Positions 49,066-57,409 of a stretch of DNA of 58,931 bases are shown piece after piece. The notes under the pieces are model-generated. The model was not told where the DNA came from, ran no database searches, and saw only the letters and a list, made by a program, of their open reading frames with translations. Source of the DNA: Melioribacter roseus (GTDB lineage Bacteria > Bacteroidota > Ignavibacteria > Ignavibacteriales > Melioribacteraceae); assembly GCA_020722065.1 (NCBI GenBank), contig DYLK01000017.1, positions 1 to 58,931 on the forward strand, given 5' to 3'. Positions within the stretch are counted from its first letter, which is position 1. Every line of letters begins with the position of its first letter. The position numbers and the translations under genes are program-made.

Positions 49066-50247
49066 ATGATTTTTGAACGAGAAATAGAAAAACAGCTTTT
49101 TGAACAAGTTGATACAAAGCAAGTTATTGTTCTAACAGGTATGCGAAGGACAGGTAAAACAACTGTACTTAAATCCATCTTTAATAAAATTCCTTCGCCA
49201 AATAAATATTATTTTGACATCGAAAATATTATAGAGAGGAAAACTTTTGAGGAAAATGATTACAATAATATTGTGAAAAATCTAAAAGCGTATGGAATTT
49301 CACCAAATGAAAAGGCGTACATTTTTATTGATGAAATTCAACTTATGCCGAATTTAACTTCTGTACTAAAATATCTTTACGATAACTACGATATTAAGTT
49401 TTTCGTTTCAGGGTCAAGTGGCTTTTATTTGAAAAATTTATTCCCAGAATCGCTTGCCGGAAGGAAAATAATATTTGAACTATTTCCGCTAACTTTTCGA
49501 GAATTCCTAAAATTTAAGAATATTTTAATTGAAAATTATGATGATTTTCAATCCAAAGTATTAAATAAAAACCGAATTTTGCACGAAAAACTAACCAAAT
49601 ATTATGATGAATATTTGAAATATGGTGGATTTCCACAAGTTGTTCTTGAAGAAAATGTTCAACAAAAGGGATATATCTTGTCTGATATTTTTTCATCATA
49701 TTTTCAAAAAGATTTGATGAGTTTAGCGGATTTTCGGAAAGTTGATTCGTTCAAAAAGATGATATTTTTGCTTTTGGAACGAGTTGGCTCAAAAATCGAC
49801 ATCACAAAACTTGCCTCACTTGTAGGAATTAGCCGAGATTCGGTTTATTCTTTTCTGAATTTGCTCGAAGGTTCGTATTTTATTCATTTTATTTCTCCAT
49901 TTACAAAGAATAAAGATTTAGAAATTAGTGGTACTCGAAAATTCTATTTTTGCGACACAGGATTGATTAATCAATTTTCGTCAGTTTCTGAAGGAGCAAT
50001 TTTAGAAAATTCAGTCTTTCTTAATCTGAAACAAAATGGAACAATAAATTATTTTCAAAAACGAAATGGAATGGAAATAGACTTTATTCTTAACGGAAAA
50101 TCTGCTTTTGAAGTAAAAAAAACAGGTGATTTTTCGGACATAAATAAATTACATAAACTTTCAAATAAAATTGGAATTGACCAATATTTTCTAATTTCTG
50201 CGAATTATCTCGATTTTGAAAATACAATTCCAACAACTTTAATATAA
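49066..50247 (+). CDS. AAA/DUF4143-type ATPase
   Basis: A 393-residue P-loop protein of the AAA_14/DUF4143 group common in Bacteroidota and archaea. Walker A is GMRRTGKT (residues 25-32) and Walker B is FIDEIQL. SGSSGFYLKN and FELFPLTFREFLKFK are family signatures, and the C-terminal domain ends with a nuclease-like KRNGMEIDFILNGKSAFEVK. ATG 49066 is used because the family N-terminus starts there; the frame extends to 49018 through palindromic DNA. The role of this family is not known. It lies within a polysaccharide region but looks unrelated to it, and a decayed relative precedes it. Confidence 0.88.
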   Translation: MIFEREIEKQLFEQVDTKQVIVLTGMRRTGKTTVLKSIFNKIPSPNKYYFDIENIIERKTFEENDYNNIVKNLKAYGISPNEKAYIFIDEIQLMPNLTSVLKYLYDNYDIKFFVSGSSGFYLKNLFPESLAGRKIIFELFPLTFREFLKFKNILIENYDDFQSKVLNKNRILHEKLTKYYDEYLKYGGFPQVVLEENVQQKGYILSDIFSSYFQKDLMSLADFRKVDSFKKMIFLLLERVGSKIDITKLASLVGISRDSVYSFLNLLEGSYFIHFISPFTKNKDLEISGTRKFYFCDTGLINQFSSVSEGAILENSVFLNLKQNGTINYFQKRNGMEIDFILNGKSAFEVKKTGDFSDINKLHKLSNKIGIDQYFLISANYLDFENTIPTTLI

Positions 50248-50249
50248 CT

Positions 50250-51437
50250 ATGAAATCAGATATTATAATAATTGGTGCTGGAATTGTTGGTTTGGCAACG
50301 GCATTGAGCATTTTAGAAAAAAATCCAAAATTAAAAATCATTATTCTCGAAAAAGAAAATCGAGTTGCGTTTCATCAAACAGGACACAATAGCGGAGTAA
50401 TTCATTCTGGAATTTACTACAAAACTGGTAGTTTGAAAGCAACAAATACACGATTAGGGTACGAAAAGTTGCTCAATTTTTGCGATGAAAATCAAATTAA
50501 ATATGAAATTTGTGGAAAAGTGATTGCTGCAACAAAAGAAGATGAAATTCCATATTTGAAGATTTTGTTTGAACGAGGAAAAGCTAACGGTTTGCAAAAT
50601 TTGGAATATCTAGACGAGAAATCAATCAAAAATTATGAACCAAATGTTGCGGGAATTCAAGGAATTTATGTCCCACAAACTGGAATTATTAATTACACCG
50701 CAGTTTCGGAAAAATATGCTGAAATAATCGAGGAAAAAGGAAGCGAAATTCATTTCAATCAGAAAGTTATTGGTATTTCAGAAAATCTAAATTCAATTGA
50801 AGTATTTACACAAAATGGGAAATTTTACGCCGAGAAATTAATTTCGTGTTCGGGACTTTTTTCAGATAGAATCTCACAAATGACGCAAGGAAAGATTGAT
50901 ATTCGCATAATTCCGTTTCGCGGGGAATATTATAAATTATCAGAACAAAAGAAAAATTTAGTGAAGAATTTGGTTTATCCTGTTCCAGACCCAAATTTCC
51001 CATTTCTGGGAGTTCATTTCACGCGAATGATTTCGGGCGAAGTTGAAGCTGGTCCGAATGCCGTTCTTTCGTTCAAGCGAGAAGGTTACAAGAAAACAGA
51101 TTTCGACCTAACCGATTCACTTGAAACATTTACTTGGCCTGGTTTTAGAAAGGTTGCTAAAAAATATTGGAAAGTTGGAATTGGCGAGTTTTATCGTTCA
51201 TACAACAAAAAAGCATTTGTTTCAGCTTTGCAAAGGTTAATTCCATCAATTCAAGAAGAAGATTTAACGCCAGGTGGTTCTGGAATTAGAGCACAAGCTT
51301 GCAAAATTAACGGTGAACTTTTGGATGATTTTGCTATTTTGCAAGACAAAAATGTCATTCATGTTTTAAATGCACCTTCGCCAGCAGCAACAGCAAGTTT
51401 GGCAATTGGTGAGAAAATTGCCAACTTTGTTTTATAG
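50250..51437 (+). CDS. lhgO: L-2-hydroxyglutarate oxidase/dehydrogenase
   Basis: LhgO oxidises L-2-hydroxyglutarate to 2-oxoglutarate using FAD and passes electrons to the quinone pool or oxygen. The 395-residue protein has the FAD loop IIIIGAGIVGLATAL (residues 5-19), the family signature FHQTGHNSGVIHSGIYYKTG and the C-terminal PGGSGIRAQAC segment. It starts two bases after the ATPase stop, apparently on the same transcript, although the functions are unrelated. The related glycerol-3-phosphate and D-amino-acid oxidases lack the GHNSGVIHSG signature. Confidence 0.88.
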   Translation: MKSDIIIIGAGIVGLATALSILEKNPKLKIIILEKENRVAFHQTGHNSGVIHSGIYYKTGSLKATNTRLGYEKLLNFCDENQIKYEICGKVIAATKEDEIPYLKILFERGKANGLQNLEYLDEKSIKNYEPNVAGIQGIYVPQTGIINYTAVSEKYAEIIEEKGSEIHFNQKVIGISENLNSIEVFTQNGKFYAEKLISCSGLFSDRISQMTQGKIDIRIIPFRGEYYKLSEQKKNLVKNLVYPVPDPNFPFLGVHFTRMISGEVEAGPNAVLSFKREGYKKTDFDLTDSLETFTWPGFRKVAKKYWKVGIGEFYRSYNKKAFVSALQRLIPSIQEEDLTPGGSGIRAQACKINGELLDDFAILQDKNVIHVLNAPSPAATASLAIGEKIANFVL

Positions 51438-51463
51438 AACTATCCAAAAAATCATAAAAATCT

Positions 51464-52870
51464 ATGAATAAAACACTTGAAAAAATATCACTCATTTTTA
51501 TTGATTTCTTAACAATTAATCTCGCTTGGATTTTCTATTACTATTTTAGAGTGGAAAGTGGTTTATTCGAAATGGTTATTAAGCCTTCTTATTTTTTGCC
51601 GATGTTGGTGATTTATTTTTATTGGGCTTTTCTCTTTTTCGCAGTTGGAATGTATCGTTTGTGGTTTGCAAATTCACGTTTCGAAGAAATTTCCAAATTG
51701 TTCAAAACAACATTTATCGGTGTTTTTGTACTTTTTTCACTAATATTTTTTGATGATATTGGGCGTCCAGGTGTTACAAACACTCGTTATTTAATTTTGA
51801 TTTATTGGGGAATTTTAACATTCGCAGTTTCACTTGGAAGATTATTTTTTAGAGCTTTACAAAGATATTTGCTAATTGCAGGTTACGGCAGAAGAAATGT
51901 CCTTATTATCGGATTTAATAAAAAATCAAAAGAGTTGCTAAAATCCATAATAAGAAATCGTCCACTTGGTCTGGATGTTGTTGGATTTATCGCTGTTGAA
52001 GATAAAAATATTGGCAAAAGTTATAATACAGTAAATGTTCTCTCAAATCTTGATGGAATTGAAGAACAAATTAAATTGAATAACATAAAAGAAATAATTA
52101 TCTCAATCGAAGAAACGAATCACGATGAATTGATAAAAGTGATTTCTCGATGCGATTCACTTGGAGTTGTGATAAAAGTTGTTCCAGATATTTATCAAAT
52201 GCTTACGGGACAAGTACGTTCGGCGTCAGTTTATGGAATTCCACTTATTGAAGTAAATCCTAAATTATTATCAGATTTTGAAAGAAAAATTAAAAGATTG
52301 ATGGATATTTTAATTTCATTATTCTTATTAATCTTCTCTTCTCCAATAATTCTTTTAACCGCAATTGCAATAAAATTGGAAAGCAAAGGACCAATTATCT
52401 ACAAACAAGAAAGAGTTGGTTTGAAAGGGAAAAAGTTTACCATATTCAAATTTAGATCGATGGTTCAAGATGCAGAAAAAAATACAGGTGCAATTTGGGC
52501 AAGTAAAATTGATTCGAGAATTACAAAAGTTGGGAATTTCATTCGAAAAGTGAGAATTGACGAAATTCCACAAATGTATAATGTATTAAAAGGCGAAATG
52601 AGTTTAGTTGGACCTCGACCAGAAAGACCAATTTTTGTGGAACAATTTGCCAAAGAAATTCCATTTTATAAAAGAAGATTATTGGTAAAACCAGGTTTAA
52701 CAGGCTGGGCTCAAGTAAAACATAAATATGATGAAGATATTGAAGATGTAAAAAACAAGTTGAATTACGATCTTTTTTATATTGAGAATATCTCTGTTAG
52801 AATGGATTTGAAAATATTATTTAGAACAATTTTTGTTGTAATTTTAGGAAAAGGACATTTTGAAAAATGA
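51464..52870 (+). CDS. Polyprenyl-phosphate glycosyl-1-phosphate transferase (WbaP/WcaJ type)
   Basis: This enzyme starts repeat-unit assembly by moving a sugar-1-phosphate onto undecaprenyl phosphate. The 468-residue protein has four to five N-terminal helices (1-~135), a Rossmann-like CoA_binding_3 domain (about 140-255) and a C-terminal phosphoglycosyl transferase domain. The last starts with a membrane-inserted helix (MDILISLFLLIFSSPIILL) and carries KFRSMVQDAEK, the catalytic Asp-Glu in VRIDEIPQMYNVL and LVGPRPERP. All active-site elements are present, so this is the likely initiating transferase of the locus. It overlaps the next gene by four bases. Confidence 0.92.
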   Translation: MNKTLEKISLIFIDFLTINLAWIFYYYFRVESGLFEMVIKPSYFLPMLVIYFYWAFLFFAVGMYRLWFANSRFEEISKLFKTTFIGVFVLFSLIFFDDIGRPGVTNTRYLILIYWGILTFAVSLGRLFFRALQRYLLIAGYGRRNVLIIGFNKKSKELLKSIIRNRPLGLDVVGFIAVEDKNIGKSYNTVNVLSNLDGIEEQIKLNNIKEIIISIEETNHDELIKVISRCDSLGVVIKVVPDIYQMLTGQVRSASVYGIPLIEVNPKLLSDFERKIKRLMDILISLFLLIFSSPIILLTAIAIKLESKGPIIYKQERVGLKGKKFTIFKFRSMVQDAEKNTGAIWASKIDSRITKVGNFIRKVRIDEIPQMYNVLKGEMSLVGPRPERPIFVEQFAKEIPFYKRRLLVKPGLTGWAQVKHKYDEDIEDVKNKLNYDLFYIENISVRMDLKILFRTIFVVILGKGHFEK

Positions 52871-53583
52871 GAACAATTATTATAATTCCAACATACAACG
52901 AAATGGAAAACATTGAAAATCTTTTGAATGTGCTTGGAGAATTATATCCAGATTTTAATATTCTTATTGTTGATGATAATTCTCCAGATAAAACTTGGGA
53001 ATATGTTGAAAATAGAAGCAAAATAAACGAAAAAATTCATCTATTGAAACGAATGGGGAAATTAGGACTTGGTACTGCTTATGTTGAAGGATTTAAGTTT
53101 GCAATAAAAAATCAGTTTGATTATGTTGTTCAAATGGATGCCGATTTTTCTCACGACCCGAAAATGATTGCGGAAATGATTGAGAAATTGAGCGAATTCG
53201 ATTTAGTTATCGGAAGTAGATATATTGAAGGCGTGAATGTTATAAATTGGCCAATTTCGAGATTGTTGTTAAGTTATTTTGCAAATCTTTATACTCGGAT
53301 AATAACTCGTTTACCAATTCACGACGCAACCGCGGGTTTTAAAGCATTTAGAATAAAGGTTTTGGAATCAATAAATCTTGATAAAATTCGTTCAAACGGT
53401 TATGCTTTTCAGATTGAAATGAATTTCAAAGCGTGGAAAAAAGGATTTAGACTGAAAGAAATACCAATTGTTTTTACAGATAGAAGCGAAGGCACTTCAA
53501 AAATGTCGAAATCAATTGTTTATGAAGCCGTTTTTATGGTATGGAAATTACGTTTTAGAAGTATTTTTGGACTTCTTAAATAA
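52867..53583 (+). CDS. Polyprenol-phosphate mannosyltransferase-like GT2
   Basis: A 238-residue GT-A enzyme resembling dolichol-phosphate mannose synthase. IIPTYNEMENIENLL, LIVDDNSPDKTWE and the metal motif VQMDADFSHDP are all visible, as is IHDATAGFKAFR. There is no C-terminal transmembrane extension, as in the short DPM1 group. It makes a polyprenyl-linked monosaccharide used as donor on the outer side of the membrane. The stop is shared with the next gene's start (TAATG). Confidence 0.9.
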   Translation: MRTIIIIPTYNEMENIENLLNVLGELYPDFNILIVDDNSPDKTWEYVENRSKINEKIHLLKRMGKLGLGTAYVEGFKFAIKNQFDYVVQMDADFSHDPKMIAEMIEKLSEFDLVIGSRYIEGVNVINWPISRLLLSYFANLYTRIITRLPIHDATAGFKAFRIKVLESINLDKIRSNGYAFQIEMNFKAWKKGFRLKEIPIVFTDRSEGTSKMSKSIVYEAVFMVWKLRFRSIFGLLK

Positions 53584-55577
53584 TGAAAGACATCTCAATT
53601 ATAATTGTTAATTATAATGTAAAAGAGTTCGTATTAAACTTAATTTCATCTATTGAAAAATCTTCAAAAAATCTTGCAGTTGAAGTAATAATTGTTGATA
53701 ATGCATCGAGCGATGGAAGTGTCGAACTAATTAGGAATCGATTCCCAAATGTAAAATTAATAGTAAATTCGGAAAATATTGGTTTTGGAAAAGCGAATAA
53801 TCAGGGGATTGAAATTGCAAAAGGGAAATTCATACTTTTCTTAAATCCTGATACAGTTCTGAAAGAAGATACACTTCATAAAATGGTAGATTTTCTTAAT
53901 TCCAATCCCAAAATTGGAATGGCAACTTGCAAAGTGCTAAATCCAGATGGAAGTCTGCAACTTGCTTGCCGAAGAAGTTATCCAACTCCTTGGGTTTCGT
54001 TTACAAAAATTGCTGGTTTAAGCAAAATTTTTCCTAAATCAAAAATATTTGCTCAATATAATCTCACTTATCTTCCAGAAAATGCAACTTATGAAGTTGA
54101 CGCAATTTCGGGTTCATTTATGTTCTTGAAAAGGGAAATTTTGGATAAAGTAAAAGGTTTTGATTCAGATTTTTTTATGTATGGCGAAGATTTGGATTTG
54201 TGCTATCGAGTTCGAGAAAATGGTTACAAGATTTTTTATTTCTACGAAACAGAAATAATTCATTATAAAGGCGAAAGCACAAAAAGAAGCAATATTGATG
54301 AAACACGAGTTTTTTATAATGCGATGTCGCTTTTTGTTGAGAAGCATTTTTCATCATCATTTTTAGTGAAAATTATTCTTAAAGTCGCAATTCAGATTAA
54401 AGAATCTTTGGCATTTTTATCAAAAAACAGAATAGCAATTTTGCCAGCTTTACTCGATTTTTCCCTATTTGCTTTGATGCTTTTTATTGCCGAAAATTAT
54501 TACAAGAAGAACACAACTTGGGTGGGTTTTCCAAATGAAATAAAACCTTGGATTTTTTTAATTCCAGCCTTTTTTCAAGTAATTTTATCATTTTTTGTTG
54601 GCGTTTATAAATCTACAAGTTTAAGTGTTAGTAGAACAATTCTCGCACTTTTTATCGGATTAATCTTAATTTCTTCCTCAACTTTCTTTTTGAAACAATA
54701 CGCATTTAGTAGAGCTGTAGTTTTAATTACATATTCTCTTACGTTTTTTGTTTACGCAGTTTACCGAATTATACTTAAAATATTTTTTCATGTTGGGAAT
54801 AAAAGCCATTTTTCTAGAAAAAGGGCGTTGTTGGTTGGCTCGGAAAATGAATTGTCAATCTTCATTGAAAAATTAAAGAAAAATTATCTTTTTAAAGATG
54901 AAGTGATTGGGTTGATTTCAAAAAATATGGACGAAATTGGGAAAGTAATTTTCGACAAAACCATTCTAGGAACTTTTGAAAACATAAACAAAGTAATTCA
55001 AAGTCACAAAATTGGAAAAGTGATTTTTCTCTCGAAAGAAATTGATTTTACTCAGATTTTCAATGTAGTTGGCTCGGCGAAAAGTAGCGAAATTGAATTT
55101 ATGATTGCTGGCGATGAACTTGATTATCTCGTTGGAAAATCAACGGTTACAATTCTTGATGAAATATCTTTCCATAAATTGAATTACAATATTTCACAAG
55201 ATTATCACCAAATTACTAAACGTATATTAGATGTTACAATTTCTTTACCAATTTTGGTTTTAATTTTCCCTTTTGTATTTTTGAAGAAAATTTTTGGTTC
55301 AAAAGGCTTTTTTTCGGAAATTATCATGGAAATACCATCTGTATTTTTTGGGAAAAAATCACTTGTTGGACCACGAAAACAAGATTTAACAGAAGAATTG
55401 TACCTTGGTAAAGTTGGACTTTTTGGACTTTGGTTCACAGAAAATGTGCATCAAGAAGATTCTGAGGAAATTAATAAACTGAATTTATTTTATGCAAAAA
55501 ACCAAAATATTTGGTTGGATTTAGATATTCTTGGTAAGTCAGTTTTGAAAATATTTTATGGAGAAAATAATGGCTAA
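53583..55577 (+). CDS. GT2 fused to a degenerate phosphoglycosyl transferase
   Basis: A 664-residue two-part protein. Residues 1 to about 270 form a GT2 enzyme ([51 protein letters not shown]). After about 280 there are four membrane helices (280-395), a Rossmann-like part ([15 protein letters not shown]) and a C-terminal piece resembling phosphoglycosyl transferases: [20 protein letters not shown] and [12 protein letters not shown]. The catalytic middle of that domain is absent: there is no KFRSM segment and no Asp-Glu before the VGPR motif. The second half is therefore probably non-catalytic and may act as membrane anchor or regulator. It overlaps accA by eight bases. Confidence 0.85.
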   Translation: MKDISIIIVNYNVKEFVLNLISSIEKSSKNLAVEVIIVDNASSDGSVELIRNRFPNVKLIVNSENIGFGKANNQGIEIAKGKFILFLNPDTVLKEDTLHKMVDFLNSNPKIGMATCKVLNPDGSLQLACRRSYPTPWVSFTKIAGLSKIFPKSKIFAQYNLTYLPENATYEVDAISGSFMFLKREILDKVKGFDSDFFMYGEDLDLCYRVRENGYKIFYFYETEIIHYKGESTKRSNIDETRVFYNAMSLFVEKHFSSSFLVKIILKVAIQIKESLAFLSKNRIAILPALLDFSLFALMLFIAENYYKKNTTWVGFPNEIKPWIFLIPAFFQVILSFFVGVYKSTSLSVSRTILALFIGLILISSSTFFLKQYAFSRAVVLITYSLTFFVYAVYRIILKIFFHVGNKSHFSRKRALLVGSENELSIFIEKLKKNYLFKDEVIGLISKNMDEIGKVIFDKTILGTFENINKVIQSHKIGKVIFLSKEIDFTQIFNVVGSAKSSEIEFMIAGDELDYLVGKSTVTILDEISFHKLNYNISQDYHQITKRILDVTISLPILVLIFPFVFLKKIFGSKGFFSEIIMEIPSVFFGKKSLVGPRKQDLTEELYLGKVGLFGLWFTENVHQEDSEEINKLNLFYAKNQNIWLDLDILGKSVLKIFYGENNG

Positions 55578-56520
55578 AACAATTTTGGATTTTGAAAAAC
55601 CTATCATTGAATTAGAAAATAAGATAGAAGAAATGCGACAATATCAAGAAAATTTAGATATTGACGAAGAAGTTGCAAGTCTTGAAAAGAAAGTAGAAGA
55701 CTTAAAACGCTCAATTTATCAGAATTTAACAAGATGGCAACGCGTTCAACTCGCTCGGCATTCCGAACGACCTTATACTCTCGATTATATTACAATGATG
55801 ACAGAAGATTTTGTGGAATTGCACGGAGATAGACTCTATAGAGATGATAAAGCAATTGTTGGTGGTTTTGCTAAACTTAACGAACAAAAAGTTATGATTA
55901 TCGGACATCAAAAAGGAAGAGATACAAAATCAAATCTTTACAGAAATTTTGGAATGCCAAATCCAGAAGGTTACAGAAAAGCTTTGCGACTTATGAAGTT
56001 AGCAGAAAAATTCAATATACCAATTGTAACTATGATTGATACTCCTGGTGCTTTCCCTGGTTTAGAAGCAGAAGAAAATGGACAAGCCGAAGCAATAGCT
56101 CGTAATTTGTTTGAAATGTCGCAATTAACTGTTCCAATAATTGTAGTAATTATTGGTGAAGGTGCTAGTGGCGGAGCTTTGGGAATTGGTGTTGGAGATA
56201 GAATTCTTATGCTTGAAAATACTTGGTATTCTGTGATTAGTCCAGAATCATGTTCAAGTATTCTTTGGCGTAGTTGGGAGTTCAAAGAACAAGCTGCCGA
56301 AGCTCTAAAACTTACTCCAACCGATCTTCTTTCTCAAGGAATAATTGATAGAATCGTTGAAGAACCACTTGGCGGAGCTCATAAAAATCCAAAATCAATG
56401 GCTAATACATTAAAAAATGTGCTGCTTGAAGAAATTACTGAATTAAAAAAACTTCCGAAAGATAAACTTGTAAATAAACGGCTTGAAAAGTTTAGTGATA
56501 TGGGGGTTTTTGTTGAATAA
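55570..56520 (+). CDS. accA: Acetyl-CoA carboxylase carboxyltransferase subunit alpha
   Basis: AccA pairs with AccD to move carboxyl from biotin to acetyl-CoA, making malonyl-CoA. ATG 55570 ([12 protein letters not shown]) is chosen because GGAG lies seven bases upstream; the frame's earlier ATG is within the preceding gene. The 316-residue protein has [23 protein letters not shown], the acyl-CoA site [19 protein letters not shown] and the oxyanion segment [15 protein letters not shown]. It overlaps the glycosyltransferase gene by eight bases, so it may be translationally coupled to it. accB and accC are 48 kb away. Confidence 0.96.
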   Translation: MAKTILDFEKPIIELENKIEEMRQYQENLDIDEEVASLEKKVEDLKRSIYQNLTRWQRVQLARHSERPYTLDYITMMTEDFVELHGDRLYRDDKAIVGGFAKLNEQKVMIIGHQKGRDTKSNLYRNFGMPNPEGYRKALRLMKLAEKFNIPIVTMIDTPGAFPGLEAEENGQAEAIARNLFEMSQLTVPIIVVIIGEGASGGALGIGVGDRILMLENTWYSVISPESCSSILWRSWEFKEQAAEALKLTPTDLLSQGIIDRIVEEPLGGAHKNPKSMANTLKNVLLEEITELKKLPKDKLVNKRLEKFSDMGVFVE

Positions 56521-56524
56521 CTTG

Positions 56525-56562
56525 TTTTCACGCAAAGTACGCAAAGAACCGCAAAGGTCGCT
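56525..56562. repeat. Left inverted arm of intact GxxExxY cassette
   Basis: Three CGCAAAG units end at arm positions 13, 22 and 32, followed by GTCGCT, and the GxxExxY ATG comes next without a gap. The arm begins four bases after the accA stop. It pairs as an inverted repeat with 56941-56982 at roughly 80 percent, with one gap. The spacing of 9 and 10 bases between units resembles the 9 and 11 found in the decayed cassette at 38271. Confidence 0.85.
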
Positions 56563-56940
56563 ATGAATGAAAATGAAATTGCTTATAAAGTTATTGGAAT
56601 TGCAATCCAAATTCATAAGGATTTAGGTCCAGGTATTTTTGAATCTGTTTATGAAAAGGTTTTGCAATATGAATTAATTCAAGCTGGATTGGAAACTCGT
56701 TCTCAAGTTCCACTTCCATTAATTTATAAAGGAATTGAATTTGAAGCAGGATTTAGAGTTGATCTTTTAATTGAAAATAAAGTCATAATTGAAATTAAAT
56801 CAATAGAAAATATTGCTCCAATTCACTTTTCGCAATTATTAACATATTTAAGATTATCGAATATAAAATTAGGATTACTAATAAATTTTAACACAAAGAT
56901 TTTGAAAGAAGGCATACATCGAGTTGTAAATAATTTATAA
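56563..56940 (+). CDS. GxxExxY family protein (PD-(D/E)XK-like)
   Basis: A 125-residue protein with the motif that names the family: Gly24-Ile-Phe-Glu27-Ser-Val-Tyr30 in LGPGIFESVYEKVL. The nuclease-like core follows: Asp67 in FRVDLLIENK, Glu77 and Lys79 in IIEIKS, and Gln91/Tyr95 in SQLLTYLRLS, the pattern of PD-(D/E)XK enzymes. The C-terminus is [20 protein letters not shown]. No activity is proven for the family. The ORF is bounded exactly by inverted arms, and a decayed relative with similar arms is at 38303. Confidence 0.9.
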   Translation: MNENEIAYKVIGIAIQIHKDLGPGIFESVYEKVLQYELIQAGLETRSQVPLPLIYKGIEFEAGFRVDLLIENKVIIEIKSIENIAPIHFSQLLTYLRLSNIKLGLLINFNTKILKEGIHRVVNNL

Positions 56941-56982
56941 CTTAGCGGACTTTGCGAAATCTTAGCGGACTTTGCGAGAAAA
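56941..56982. repeat. Right inverted arm of intact GxxExxY cassette
   Basis: The arm starts at the base after the GxxExxY stop. It is itself a direct duplication: CTTAGCGGACTTTGCGA occurs at 56941-56957 and again at 56961-56977. It is the inverted partner of 56525-56562. It ends one base before the thioesterase ATG at 56984, so the cassette also supplies that gene's 5' leader. Confidence 0.85.
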
Positions 56983-56983
56983 T

Positions 56984-57409
56984 ATGATAGTACACAGACA
57001 TGAAATACGGGTTAGATACGCCGACACAGATAAAATGCAATTTGTATATAACGGCAAATATTTAGAATATTTTGAAGTCGGACGAACAGAATTATTACGC
57101 TCATTAGGATTGCCATACTCAGAAGTAGAAAAGCGTGGTTATCAACTACCACTTGTTGAAGCAAATATTAAATATAAATCAGCAGCATTTTATGATGATT
57201 TACTAATAATAGAATCAAGTTATCAGCTTGAAACAACACCAATTATCCAAATAAATTATACTATTTACAGAAAAGAAACAATGGAAATTATTGCTGAAGG
57301 TTTTACCAAACATATCTTTATAAAAGAAGAAACAAAAAAAGCCGTTAGACCGCCAGAATTTTACATACAAGCTATCCAAAATGCAGAAGAAAATGCTCGA
57401 GAAAATTAA
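56984..57409 (+). CDS. 4HBT/YbgC-type acyl-CoA thioesterase
   Basis: A 141-residue hotdog-fold thioesterase. The family signature RVRYADTDKMQFVYNGKYLE (with the catalytic Asp in YADTD) and FEVGRTELLRSLG are near the N-terminus. Members cleave short or aromatic acyl-CoA thioesters. ATG 56984 is preferred over TTG 56972, which lies inside the cassette's right arm; the family N-terminus begins at 56984. No clear Shine-Dalgarno is seen, perhaps because the cassette separated it from its original leader (inference). It overlaps the following flippase gene by 29 bases. Confidence 0.85.
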   Translation: MIVHRHEIRVRYADTDKMQFVYNGKYLEYFEVGRTELLRSLGLPYSEVEKRGYQLPLVEANIKYKSAAFYDDLLIIESSYQLETTPIIQINYTIYRKETMEIIAEGFTKHIFIKEETKKAVRPPEFYIQAIQNAEENAREN

